Shown: piece after piece, positions 43,520 through 51,435 of the stretch
How the letters are laid out: each line of letters starts with the position of its first letter
Position numbering within the stretch: position 1 is the stretch's first letter
NCBI GenBank assembly: GCA_039822005.1
Contig: JBCBMZ010000009.1
Location: forward strand, 62,001 to 126,000
From: JBCBDX01 sp039822005
GTDB taxonomy: Bacteria; Pseudomonadota; Alphaproteobacteria; Rhizobiales; Rhizobiaceae
Length of the DNA: 64,000 nucleotides
Direction of reading: 5' to 3'
The notes under the pieces: generated by a model
What the model was told of the DNA's origin: nothing
The model's input: the letters and a program-made list of their open reading frames with translations, nothing else
Database searches by the model: none
Translations under genes and position numbers: made by a program

Positions 43520-44848
43520 ATGATTAGACATCTCAAATCCGCAAAACCGGATGCTGAACGCGCTGAGGACGATGCAAAGGTGCGGACTATTGTCGAAACG
43601 ACGCTCAATTCCATCAAAGAGCGCGGCGATGATGCGGTGCGCGAATTGTCTGAAAAGTTTGATAATTATTCGCCCAAGGCATTTCGACTTTCCGATCACG
43701 ACCTTGATAGTCTTATTGGCAAAGTTTCTGCTCAGTATATGCACGATATCGAATTTGCGCAGGAGCAGGTGCGCAACTTTGCGCGGGTTCAACGCGATTC
43801 CATGAAGGATGTGGAAGTTGAAACCCTGCCCGGGGTCATCCTTGGGCACCGAAACATACCGGTTCAGTCGGTGGGATGTTATGTGCCGGGCGGGAAGTTT
43901 CCCATGGTAGCCTCGGCGCATATGTCGGTTGCGACAGCCGATGTGGCAGGTGTTCCCCGGATTGTTGCCAGTACTCCGCCGTTCCAAGGGGAGCCCAATC
44001 CGGCGGTTATCGCGGCGATGAAGCTTGGTGGAGCGCATGAAATCTATGTGCTTGGTGGTATCCAGGCTGTTGGTGCCATGGCGATCGGGACTGAAACTCT
44101 TGATCCCGTTCACATGCTGGTGGGGCCTGGCAATGCGTTTGTTGCGGAGGCCAAGAGGCAGCTGTTTGGTCAGGTGGGTATCGACTTGTTTGCCGGTCCG
44201 ACCGAAACCATGGTGATCGCCGATGACGTGGAAGCCGATGCAGAACTGTGTGCGACCGATCTACTCGGTCAGGCGGAACATGGCTACAATTCTCCCGCTG
44301 TTTTGTTGACTAATTCTGAAAAGTTGGCTCGCGATACGCTGCAGGAAGTGGATCGTTTGTTGGCGATCCTCCCGACAGCTGAGACTGCGCGCAAAAGCTG
44401 GGAGGATTATGGAGAAGTTATCTTATGCGATACCTATGATGAGATGCTTGCGGTGGCCGATGACATCGCTTCGGAGCATGTGCAGGTCATGACGGACCGT
44501 GATGATTGGTTTCTTGAAAATATGACGTGTTATGGCGCATTGTTCCTCGGAGCGCGCACCAATGTTGCTAATGGTGACAAGGTTATTGGGACCAATCACA
44601 CGCTTCCCACCAGCAAAGCGGGTCGATATACGGGCGGCCTTTGGGTCGGAAAATATCTCAAGACACATTCCTATCAAAAAGTTCTGACAGACGAGGCGGC
44701 AGCGATGATCGGCGAATATGGCTCTCGGCTATGTATGCTGGAGGGTTTTGTCGGCCACGCAGAACAGTGCAATGTGAGGGTCCGACGTTATGGTGGTCGT
44801 AATGTGCCTTATGGTTCCGCTGCCGCACCAAAACTGGCAGCAAAGTGA
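43520..44848 (+). CDS. Histidinol-dehydrogenase-like enzyme, catabolic paralogue
   Basis: This is a 442-residue HisD homologue. It retains CYVPGGKFPMVASAHMSVATA, VGPGNAFVAEAKRQLFG and DLFAGPTETMVIADD, the zinc-site region QAEHGYNSPAVLL, and the catalytic HVQVMTDRDDWF, where biosynthetic enzymes have a glutamate-histidine pair. It does not sit with his genes. Such catabolic paralogues (for example sulfopropanediol dehydrogenase HpsN) oxidise an alcohol to an acid in two steps. Here it would oxidise the compound imported by the neighbouring transporter; the substrate is unknown. Ribosome binding sequence TAGGAGAG precedes the ATG. Confidence 0.85.
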   Translation: MIRHLKSAKPDAERAEDDAKVRTIVETTLNSIKERGDDAVRELSEKFDNYSPKAFRLSDHDLDSLIGKVSAQYMHDIEFAQEQVRNFARVQRDSMKDVEVETLPGVILGHRNIPVQSVGCYVPGGKFPMVASAHMSVATADVAGVPRIVASTPPFQGEPNPAVIAAMKLGGAHEIYVLGGIQAVGAMAIGTETLDPVHMLVGPGNAFVAEAKRQLFGQVGIDLFAGPTETMVIADDVEADAELCATDLLGQAEHGYNSPAVLLTNSEKLARDTLQEVDRLLAILPTAETARKSWEDYGEVILCDTYDEMLAVADDIASEHVQVMTDRDDWFLENMTCYGALFLGARTNVANGDKVIGTNHTLPTSKAGRYTGGLWVGKYLKTHSYQKVLTDEAAAMIGEYGSRLCMLEGFVGHAEQCNVRVRRYGGRNVPYGSAAAPKLAAK

Positions 44849-44875
44849 TGAACTTTCATGGGGAGGGGCACGCTG

Positions 44876-45259
44876 ATGCAGCCAACAATCGTGCCTTATA
44901 TCTCTTACCAAAACTGCGCAGCAGCTATCGATTTTTTGGCCAATGCCTTCGGATTTCAGGTTAATGTGCGATTTGATGCCCATGACGGATCGGAAAGCCA
45001 TGCGGAACTTATGTACGGTATTGGGTCCGTTTTGGTTGGTCCGCCGCTCGATGTGCAAAGTCGGGCCCGGATTTTTGTCGCCGTCAGTGATCTTGATGCA
45101 CATTATCGCCATGCCATGGCTCACGGCGCTATTGGTGTTTATCCGCCCGAAGAGACCGACTTTGGTTCGCGTCGGTATTGTGTGAAAGATCCTGAAGGTC
45201 ATGAATGGACCTTTTGTACCGAAAGCCAAGTTAGCCAACCCAACGCGTGGCCATCATGA
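44876..45259 (+). CDS. VOC (glyoxalase/bleomycin-resistance) family protein
   Basis: This is a 127-residue VOC-fold protein: MQPTIVPYISYQNCAAAIDF at the front, a second motif VAVSDLDAHYRHAMAHGAIG, and the final KDPEGHEWTFCTES, which carries a usual metal glutamate. It could isomerise or lyse an intermediate of the pathway. The start at 44876 is chosen over the frame's 44858 because it begins the fold cleanly. It is co-directional with the neighbouring enzymes. Confidence 0.82.
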   Translation: MQPTIVPYISYQNCAAAIDFLANAFGFQVNVRFDAHDGSESHAELMYGIGSVLVGPPLDVQSRARIFVAVSDLDAHYRHAMAHGAIGVYPPEETDFGSRRYCVKDPEGHEWTFCTESQVSQPNAWPS

Positions 45260-45268
45260 CATATCCCC

Positions 45269-46294
45269 ATGAATACAGAAACGATTAGCCCGCTCCTGCA
45301 GGCTTTTGAGGGAGCCGGATATGACACTCTGGCAACCGCTCTAAGAGAGCTGTTTGCGCCCGAGTGTGCTGTCAAGATGTGCTATCCTTTTGGCGATTTG
45401 ACAGGTCCTGAGGCTTATTTTCAGGCGACCTACGTGCCCCTTTTGGCGGCGATGCCCGATCTTGAGCGCCGCGATATGATTGTTATGGCAGGGATAACGC
45501 CGGAAGGGCGCGAGTGGATCGGGTGCATGGGCAATTATGTCGGCACTTTTTCGGGGCCGTTTCTCGATATTCCACCCACCGGCCACTTGGCGCACATGCG
45601 CTATCACGAATTTTACGAGGTCCGGGACGGCAAGATTGCTCAGGTGCAGGCGATTTGGGACATTCCCGAGCTGATGATGCAAGCGCGGGCTTGGCCGATG
45701 GCACCGCAATTGGGTGGTTTTATCATGACGCCTTCACCGATGACGTGTGATGGACTTTGGCCGTCCGGCGACGGGAAAGAGCCCTATGATCGCGTCGTGG
45801 ACATGTTGACGGATCTTTGCAAGCACCCGGCTGATCCCGATCCATCTGTTATGCAGTTGGACACCCATTGGCACCCGAGGATGAACTGGTATGGGCCGGC
45901 GGGTATCGGGACTGCCCGAGGCATGGCCGGGTTCCGCCACTGGCATCAAAAGCCGTTTCTGCGCGCCATGCCTGATCGCAAACTCGATGCGATGGGGGAA
46001 TTGATGTCACACTGGTTTGCAGCCGGTGACTATGTATGTGAGACCGGGTGGCCGAACATGCGCCTGACACTTTCAGGCGATGGTTGGATGGGCATTGCCC
46101 CTGCGGACAAGGAAGTGCTGCTCCGCAGTCTCGATTTTTGGCGCGTCGGGCCCGACGGCCTGATCCGTGAAAACTGGGTACTGGTGGACTTGCTGGACCT
46201 TTATCATCAAATTGGTGTCGAGGTATTAGATCGCATGCGGGAATTTAACAAAGTTCGCGTGCCCGGTCGCATGGAGCCATTGGGAATTTCATGA
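45269..46294 (+). CDS. Tandem SnoaL-like (NTF2 fold) protein
   Basis: This is a 341-residue protein with two SnoaL-like halves. The first (about 10-140) ends LAHMRYHEFYEVRDGKIAQVQ; the second (about 190-330) runs from NWYGPAGIGTARGMAGFRHWHQKPFL to LIRENWVLVDLLDLYHQIG. SnoaL folds catalyse aldol cyclisation, dehydration or isomerisation of polar molecules. A tandem form in a catabolic operon may be a dehydratase or lyase. It overlaps the SDR gene by four bases, so the two are translationally coupled. Confidence 0.78.
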   Translation: MNTETISPLLQAFEGAGYDTLATALRELFAPECAVKMCYPFGDLTGPEAYFQATYVPLLAAMPDLERRDMIVMAGITPEGREWIGCMGNYVGTFSGPFLDIPPTGHLAHMRYHEFYEVRDGKIAQVQAIWDIPELMMQARAWPMAPQLGGFIMTPSPMTCDGLWPSGDGKEPYDRVVDMLTDLCKHPADPDPSVMQLDTHWHPRMNWYGPAGIGTARGMAGFRHWHQKPFLRAMPDRKLDAMGELMSHWFAAGDYVCETGWPNMRLTLSGDGWMGIAPADKEVLLRSLDFWRVGPDGLIRENWVLVDLLDLYHQIGVEVLDRMREFNKVRVPGRMEPLGIS

Positions 46295-47058
46295 TGGAGC
46301 TGCCGCGGACACCGTCTTTCAAGCTGGAAGGCAAATCTGCTTTGGTCGCCGGCGCCTCCTCGGGCATTGGTTTGGCGTGTGCATCGGCGTTGGCCGAGGC
46401 AGGTGCCCACGTCATCTGCGCAGCCCGTTCGCGCGATAAATTGGAAGCCCTTGAGGCGGCGATGTCTGGTGCCGGCTATTCGGCGGAAGCCCTTAGCCTC
46501 GACATAACGGACATCAAGGCGACGAGCCAAGCCATGAGTTCGCTTGCTCAACTCGATATCTATGTAAACTCGGCCGGCCTTGCCCGGCATGGCCCGGGGC
46601 TTGATACCAGCGAAGATGACTTTGACGCTGTTGCCGATATTAACTGGAAGGCGGCGCATTTTTCAGCGCGCGAAGCAGCCCGGAAAATGAAGGAGGGCGG
46701 TCGCGGCGGTTCGATCATCACCATATCGTCCCAGATGGGCCATGTGGGTGGCATAGACCGCACGGTCTATTCAGCTTCCAAACATGCCGTTGAGGGCATG
46801 ACCAAGTCCATGGCCATCGAGTGGGGCCCGTTTGGCATCCGTGTGAATACGATCTGCCCGACATTTATTCGCACACCGCTGACGCGGTCGACTTTCGACA
46901 ATCCCGACAGGGTTGCTTGGATCAAAGGTAAGATCAAACTTGGCCGCGTTGGTGAGGTCGAAGACATGATGGGCCCGGTCGTGTTTCTGGCATCAGACGC
47001 AAGCGCACTGATTACCGGTACCTCAATACGTGTCGATGGTGGGTGGACGGCCGGCTAG
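46291..47058 (+). CDS. Short-chain dehydrogenase/reductase
   Basis: This is a classical SDR of 255 residues with coenzyme motif GASSGIG near residue 25, NSAGLARHG, and the catalytic Ser-Tyr-Lys in TISSQM...VYSASKHAV, ending GTSIRVDGGWTAG. It probably oxidises a hydroxyl group of the substrate with NAD(P). It is the last gene of the LacI-controlled enzyme series and overlaps the tandem SnoaL gene, which suggests consecutive steps. Confidence 0.9.
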   Translation: MMELPRTPSFKLEGKSALVAGASSGIGLACASALAEAGAHVICAARSRDKLEALEAAMSGAGYSAEALSLDITDIKATSQAMSSLAQLDIYVNSAGLARHGPGLDTSEDDFDAVADINWKAAHFSAREAARKMKEGGRGGSIITISSQMGHVGGIDRTVYSASKHAVEGMTKSMAIEWGPFGIRVNTICPTFIRTPLTRSTFDNPDRVAWIKGKIKLGRVGEVEDMMGPVVFLASDASALITGTSIRVDGGWTAG

Positions 47059-47112
47059 TTCGCGCCTATTTGGTTAGTGTGATCACAGAAGTCCATGCTG
47101 GAAGGGCGAGCC

Positions 47113-47574
47113 ATGATCAGCGCGATACTTATTTCAATCGCCGTCTTTTTGACCGCTTGCAGCGGAGCTGTGTTTAAACCCGGTGAGTGGTACTTGTCTT
47201 TGAAGAAACCTTTCTGGACGCCACCTGGCTGGGCCTTTCCCGTTGTTTGGACCATTCTTTATATCATGATTGCCTATTCAGGCTGGATCGTGTGGCAAGC
47301 GCAAGGCTTTGGCCCGGCCTTTGCACTTTGGGTTTTGCAGCTCTTTTTGAACGGCGCATGGTCTTGGCTGTTTTTTGGCCGCAGACGCATGGATCAAGCC
47401 ATGCTCGATGTTTCGGCGATGTGGATCATGATTGTCGCTTACATCATTCTGACGCTGCCGGTTTCATCATTGGCAGCGCTGCTATTTCTACCCTATTTGG
47501 TTTGGGTCACGATTGCCGCAGCGCTCAATTGGCGGGTGTGGCGGATGAATCCCGACGTCGGCCTTCCACAATAA
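47113..47574 (+). CDS. tspO: TspO/MBR family tryptophan-rich sensory protein
   Basis: This is a five-helix outer-membrane-type TspO homologue (153 residues). Hallmarks are WYLSLKKPFWTPPGWAFPVVW, LNGAWSWLFFGRRRMD and WVTIAAALNWRVWRMN. In Rhodobacter TspO represses photosynthesis genes in oxygen and binds porphyrins, which fits its place at the edge of the bacteriochlorophyll cluster. The start at 47113 follows GGAAGGG; the frame opens earlier at 47095. Its last 50 bases overlap the 3' end of the next gene on the opposite strand. Confidence 0.92.
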   Translation: MISAILISIAVFLTACSGAVFKPGEWYLSLKKPFWTPPGWAFPVVWTILYIMIAYSGWIVWQAQGFGPAFALWVLQLFLNGAWSWLFFGRRRMDQAMLDVSAMWIMIVAYIILTLPVSSLAALLFLPYLVWVTIAAALNWRVWRMNPDVGLPQ

Positions 47575-47839
47575 GACGGCGCCGAGCCGCCAAATCGAAA
47601 AAGTGGGCAATAAGGCTTGTGACCAAAAGGATGGCAACCAGCAAAGCTGAGCCGCCGGTTGCCAGCAGATAGACGCCGACCATCACCGCGCCGCCGGCCA
47701 AGGCGTTGGAGACAATCAGCAAGCTGACGCGTTGCGTTCGATAAAGCCAGAGTAAGATCAGGGTTTCGATTGTTAAAAATGCGATGGCAATGCCAGGGAT
47801 CGTGCCGGTATAGATTGCGCCTTCAAACCACAAAAACAT
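47525..47839 (-). CDS. Small membrane protein downstream of bchP
   Basis: This is a 104-residue protein with three hydrophobic segments (about 8-32, 39-60 and 64-83), ending in a basic soluble tail (ARRRLIVEGRRRDSS). I do not recognise a family. It lies 5 bases after the bchP stop, at the tail of the bchG-bch2-bchP unit, and probably shares its transcript. Its end is antisense to tspO. A place in bacteriochlorophyll assembly or membrane anchoring is an inference from position. Confidence 0.7.
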   Translation of the reverse strand: MFLWFEGAIYTGTIPGIAIAFLTIETLILLWLYRTQRVSLLIVSNALAGGAVMVGVYLLATGGSALLVAILLVTSLIAHFFDLAARRRLIVEGRRRDSSATPAN

Positions 47840-47843
47840 CAGG

Positions 47844-49049
47844 TCATGACGTCCGGGGTGATAGACCGATCAACTGTTTTAAATCTTTGATCATCACGCG
47901 CAAATGCGCCATTGGTTCTTTGCGAACAAGGCGTTTGTTCAAGTAGCTTTCCCACGTCAGGCGTTGGACGTCGGCATCTTCGCACATGGTGACGAATTGC
48001 TCGCGTCGTTTGTCTGACGAGTACCAAATCCATTGAAGAAGTCCCAGCACAAAGAACACGCGGCCATGGTCTTTCATGAAGCGTTTGCGCGGCGTGCGCA
48101 GCGCTGAAGCTTTACGGGTCTGCAGCGTTTCCACGACCGCGTCGCCACAAAGACGGCCGGTCAGCATGGCGTAATAAATACCTTCACCGGACGAGGGGGC
48201 GACAACGCCGGCGCTGTCACCGGCCAGCACAACACGCTTGCCATCATCCCAGCGACGCATCGGTTTTAGCGGCAGCGGCGCACCTTCTTCGCGGATCGTT
48301 TCCGCGTCGGCAAGGCCGGCATCTTCGCGCAATTTCCGGGTCGCCTCCTTGAGAGAATGGCCTTTGTGTGCGGATCCGCAGCCGATCGACGTATGCTCGC
48401 CATGGGGGAAAACCCATCCGTAAAAATCCGGTGAGATTTCGCCGTCATAGACAACATCACAGCGGTTGGCATCGAACTTGCCGGGATCAGGCGTTTGTGG
48501 CGATTTGACGATTTCATGATAAGCGAAGACGTAAGGAGGCCGGACATCGGGTCCGAAAACCATGCGGCGCACCGCCGAGTTGGCGCCATCGGCACCAATG
48601 ACGGTGCGGGCAGTCAATTTTATCTCCTCGCCATCCTCCTTTCGGACAATGGTCAAATCAACGTCGCCGTCTGGATTATAGTGGAGCGTCTTGAAGGTGC
48701 CGTACATCAATCCAGCGCCTGCTTTTTCGGCGCGTTTGCGCAGGAACGGATCAAAAAGATCGCGGTCAACCATGCCGACAAAGCCTATGTCGCCAATTTC
48801 CATCGACACTTTTTTGCCTGAAGGCGAGATGATGCGTGCAGCACCAATGCGGGCTTTGAGCTGGCTGGCAGGAATATCGAATTCTGAAATCGCTTTTGTG
48901 GGAATGGCACCGCCGCAGGGTTTGATCCGTCCGTCACGGTCGATCAACAGGACGTCTCGCCCCTGCCTTGCCAGATCGTGCGCCGCTGTTGCGCCGGCGG
49001 GTCCGCCGCCGATGATGACAACATCATAAATATGCTTGATATCGGACAT
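47844..49049 (-). CDS. bchP: Geranylgeranyl bacteriochlorophyll reductase BchP
   Basis: BchP (401 residues) reduces the geranylgeranyl tail of bacteriochlorophyll to phytyl in three steps. The FAD-binding N-terminus reads IIGGGPAGATAAHDLARQ, followed by KPCGGAIPTKAISEFDI. Further family signatures are VGMVDRDLFDPFLRKRA, VVLAGDSAGVVAPSSGEGIYYAM and a late LLQWIWYSSDKRREQFV. It follows the PucC/LhaA-family gene by three bases. The bchG upstream supplies its substrate. Confidence 0.97.
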   Translation of the reverse strand: MSDIKHIYDVVIIGGGPAGATAAHDLARQGRDVLLIDRDGRIKPCGGAIPTKAISEFDIPASQLKARIGAARIISPSGKKVSMEIGDIGFVGMVDRDLFDPFLRKRAEKAGAGLMYGTFKTLHYNPDGDVDLTIVRKEDGEEIKLTARTVIGADGANSAVRRMVFGPDVRPPYVFAYHEIVKSPQTPDPGKFDANRCDVVYDGEISPDFYGWVFPHGEHTSIGCGSAHKGHSLKEATRKLREDAGLADAETIREEGAPLPLKPMRRWDDGKRVVLAGDSAGVVAPSSGEGIYYAMLTGRLCGDAVVETLQTRKASALRTPRKRFMKDHGRVFFVLGLLQWIWYSSDKRREQFVTMCEDADVQRLTWESYLNKRLVRKEPMAHLRVMIKDLKQLIGLSPRTS

Positions 49050-49052
49050 GGC

Positions 49053-50435
49053 TTACTCCGCGGGTTGTACTTGGAATGTGTCTAGGGGCTCGGTTGGTTT
49101 TGCTTCATGCTGCTTGTTCCGTGCGCCTGTGTAGTTGATACGCAAGGCGATCGCAGCTGAAACGACAAACAACAGCGCTTCTACACCAAAGACGACTGTG
49201 AACGAAAATGCGACATTGTCTGTCAGCCAACGAACCGCATCGAGGATTACGGTGCCGGCAAAGCCTCCCAAGCCAAAGGCGATTGCCTGCGCCGCGCCCC
49301 AAAGGCCCATGCGGATCCCTTCGCGGGATTTGTCGCCATTGGAAGCCAGCGTCATCATAGTGCCGATGGCTGCCACGGCAAACATGCCATTCATGAAGCC
49401 CAACATCATCACGTTCATCTGCAGCGGCCAATCCGGCGCGGTGGTGCTGGCGAAGGCGAGGGCAGCCAAGGCCAATCCGGAGCCGATACAACCTAAAACG
49501 GTGAATGCCTTGAGCAGGGTGGATTTCCATTTTTTGAAAACGCTGCCGACAATACCAACAAGCAACATGCCGATCAGTACACCGGTGTGTTGTTGACCGT
49601 TTAGTGCCGTTGTTTCCCCCGGCGTCATGGCGAACAAAAGTCCGCCAAAGGGTTCGAGGATCAGATCCTGTGTGGCGTAGGACAGCATGGAGACGAAGAC
49701 AAAGATCGTAAAAAGCCTTGCGTGCGGATCATCCCATGCATCGCTTAAAGCCTCGCGGAAGTTTATTGCCTCGGAGGAGGAGCGTTCACGCATCGGTGCA
49801 TAGCGACGTTCAATGCCCGCAATGCTCAGCACCACCAGACAAAGGGTGGTCACACCCGCAATGGCGGTCAAAACAAAGAGTTTTGTGTGCGAATATGGGT
49901 CCAGAACCAAACTGGCGGCTATCGAGGTAAAAATGATCCCGACGATCATCATGATCCACACCGTGGTCGCCGCTGCGGCGCGGCGATCCGGCGCCGTACG
50001 GCTGGCAAGGAGCGCAAGAAGTGATGTTCCGCACGCCCCGATGCCGAAGCCAATTAATGTATAGGCGATCAAGCCAACGGCCATGCCGGCCCAAAAGCTC
50101 CACTCAAAAAGCGTCGGCGCGGTTGCGGCGAGTGTTCCTGCAAAGGCCAAGAGCGCAAATCCACCGATGATCCATCTTGTCCGGTTGCCACCAACGTCGG
50201 CAGCATGCCCCCATAGCGGGCGACCTATCTGAACAGCATAGTGCACGCCGACCAGAACACCGGGGATAATTGCTGCCAATGCGATTTCGACCACGAGGAT
50301 CCGGTTCATGATTGACGTGGTCAGCACAACGATACCGCCGAGCGATGCTTGCACAAGCCCCATGCGTAAAATGCCCAACCATGAAAGGCCGTATCGGCGG
50401 ATCGGACGTTCCATTGGTATGCTTGATTTGAACAT
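49053..50435 (-). CDS. PucC/LhaA-family major facilitator (Bch2-type)
   Basis: This is a membrane protein of 460 residues with about twelve hydrophobic segments and the PucC/LhaA/Bch2 pattern: GLSWLGILRMGLVQASLGG, VLVGVHYAVQIGRPLWGHAAD, DLILEPFGGLLFAMTPGET. It sits between bchG and bchP in the standard order. Proteins of this family assemble or deliver bacteriochlorophyll to light-harvesting complexes. The start at 50435 follows GGGAGGGGG; the frame's further opening to 50687 is spurious. The second member of the family starts at 62745. Confidence 0.9.
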   Translation of the reverse strand: MFKSSIPMERPIRRYGLSWLGILRMGLVQASLGGIVVLTTSIMNRILVVEIALAAIIPGVLVGVHYAVQIGRPLWGHAADVGGNRTRWIIGGFALLAFAGTLAATAPTLFEWSFWAGMAVGLIAYTLIGFGIGACGTSLLALLASRTAPDRRAAAATTVWIMMIVGIIFTSIAASLVLDPYSHTKLFVLTAIAGVTTLCLVVLSIAGIERRYAPMRERSSSEAINFREALSDAWDDPHARLFTIFVFVSMLSYATQDLILEPFGGLLFAMTPGETTALNGQQHTGVLIGMLLVGIVGSVFKKWKSTLLKAFTVLGCIGSGLALAALAFASTTAPDWPLQMNVMMLGFMNGMFAVAAIGTMMTLASNGDKSREGIRMGLWGAAQAIAFGLGGFAGTVILDAVRWLTDNVAFSFTVVFGVEALLFVVSAAIALRINYTGARNKQHEAKPTEPLDTFQVQPAE

Positions 50436-50449
50436 GTTTGCCCCCTCCC

Positions 50450-51376
50450 TCACGCCAGAGCGACTGAGCGCAGCGCAAAGGCGGTGACCATCATGCCCAT
50501 GACATAAAGGCCGACGCCCACCGCGCTGTACCAAATGGCAAATTCTTCCGGGTTGCGTATAAAACGCATCGCAGCGACTGCCTGTCCGATGATCAAAGCC
50601 GACACTGCCAAGGCGTGCCAACTTGCTTGCATGGACAGCAAGAGGGCCACCACTGCCAACTGAGGCGCAATCATCACGATGGCGCACACGATCGCAGCCG
50701 GTTTGGCGCCCAACTGAACCGGCAGGGTTGCGACTCCCATTTTCCGGTCGCCTTCCATCGCCTTGAAATCGTTGATGGTTAAAATGCCGTGCGCGCCAAT
50801 GCCGTATAGGAGGGCAACAAAAAGCACCTCAGTGCTCGGCAAAGCACCCATGGCTGCCGCGCTAGCGGTGATCCAAGGCAGCGTTTCGTACGAGATGCCC
50901 ACCGCGCCATTGCCGTACCAGCCGTTTTTTTTCAGGCGCATGGGCGGAGCACTATAGGCCCAGGCGGCTGCCAGCCCGATTGTTGCGGCGACAGCCACCC
51001 AGAAACCAAGCAGGGTCGCAAAAGCAAATGAAGTGATGGTTCCGATGATGGCGATAATCAGCGCTGACTTGCCTGGCATGCGGCCGGACGGAATGACGCG
51101 CTGCGGCTCATTGATCGCATCGACGTGGCGGTCAAACCAGTCATTGATCGCTTGGCTGGTGCCGCACACCATGGGGCCCGCAAGAATGATGCCGCCGAAA
51201 ACATAAAGCCAACGGTCTGAAAAGTTTGCGCCCACTGAGATCGCGCCGCAGGCATAAGCCCACATGGGCGGGAACCAAGTGATCGGCTTGTAAAGTTCCA
51301 GTACGGCACCGGGTGTCGGTAACGCGGGGTTGCGCGCACTGAGAAGCGTTTGCGTGCTTGTGGAGCCTTCAGCCAT
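50450..51376 (-). CDS. bchG: Bacteriochlorophyll synthase BchG
   Basis: BchG (308 residues) attaches the geranylgeranyl tail to bacteriochlorophyllide a. Membrane segments number about eight. The prenyl-diphosphate motif is NDWFDRHVDAINEPQRVIPSG near residue 80, and a second acidic region is INDFKAMEGDRKMG. The ATG at 51376 has no visible Shine-Dalgarno sequence. A possible -10 ends about eight bases upstream of it, so the message may be leaderless. PpsR-type sites lie upstream. It is the first gene of the bchG-bch2-bchP unit. Confidence 0.96.
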   Translation of the reverse strand: MAEGSTSTQTLLSARNPALPTPGAVLELYKPITWFPPMWAYACGAISVGANFSDRWLYVFGGIILAGPMVCGTSQAINDWFDRHVDAINEPQRVIPSGRMPGKSALIIAIIGTITSFAFATLLGFWVAVAATIGLAAAWAYSAPPMRLKKNGWYGNGAVGISYETLPWITASAAAMGALPSTEVLFVALLYGIGAHGILTINDFKAMEGDRKMGVATLPVQLGAKPAAIVCAIVMIAPQLAVVALLLSMQASWHALAVSALIIGQAVAAMRFIRNPEEFAIWYSAVGVGLYVMGMMVTAFALRSVALA

Positions 51377-51392
51377 GCGAAAAGACTAAATA

Positions 51393-51435
51393 TGACACTC
51401 ATAACTGTCAACTATAATTGACAGTGTTCGTGTCA
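51393..51435. promoter_or_regulatory. PpsR/CrtJ operator array upstream of bchG
   Basis: The sequence TGTCAACTATAATTGACA at 51406-51423 is a perfect TGTCA-N8-TGACA (TGT-N12-ACA) PpsR site. Two more half-sites flank it: TGACA at 51393-51397 and TGTCA at 51431-51435, the latter within the ppsR stop region. The TTGACA of the minus-strand site could be the -35 of bchG, so the repressor would block polymerase directly. Confidence 0.8.

Noticed and set aside
43520..44848. Biosynthetic histidinol dehydrogenase (hisD)
   Set aside because: The gene is not among histidine genes, is controlled by a LacI regulator, and sits with catabolic dehydrogenases; a catabolic paralogue is more likely.
50436..50687. 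N-terminal extension of the PucC-family gene
   Set aside because: This stretch overlaps bchG and is rich in His, Arg and Cys without a hydrophobic pattern; the ATG at 50435 with GGGAGGGGG is the credible start.
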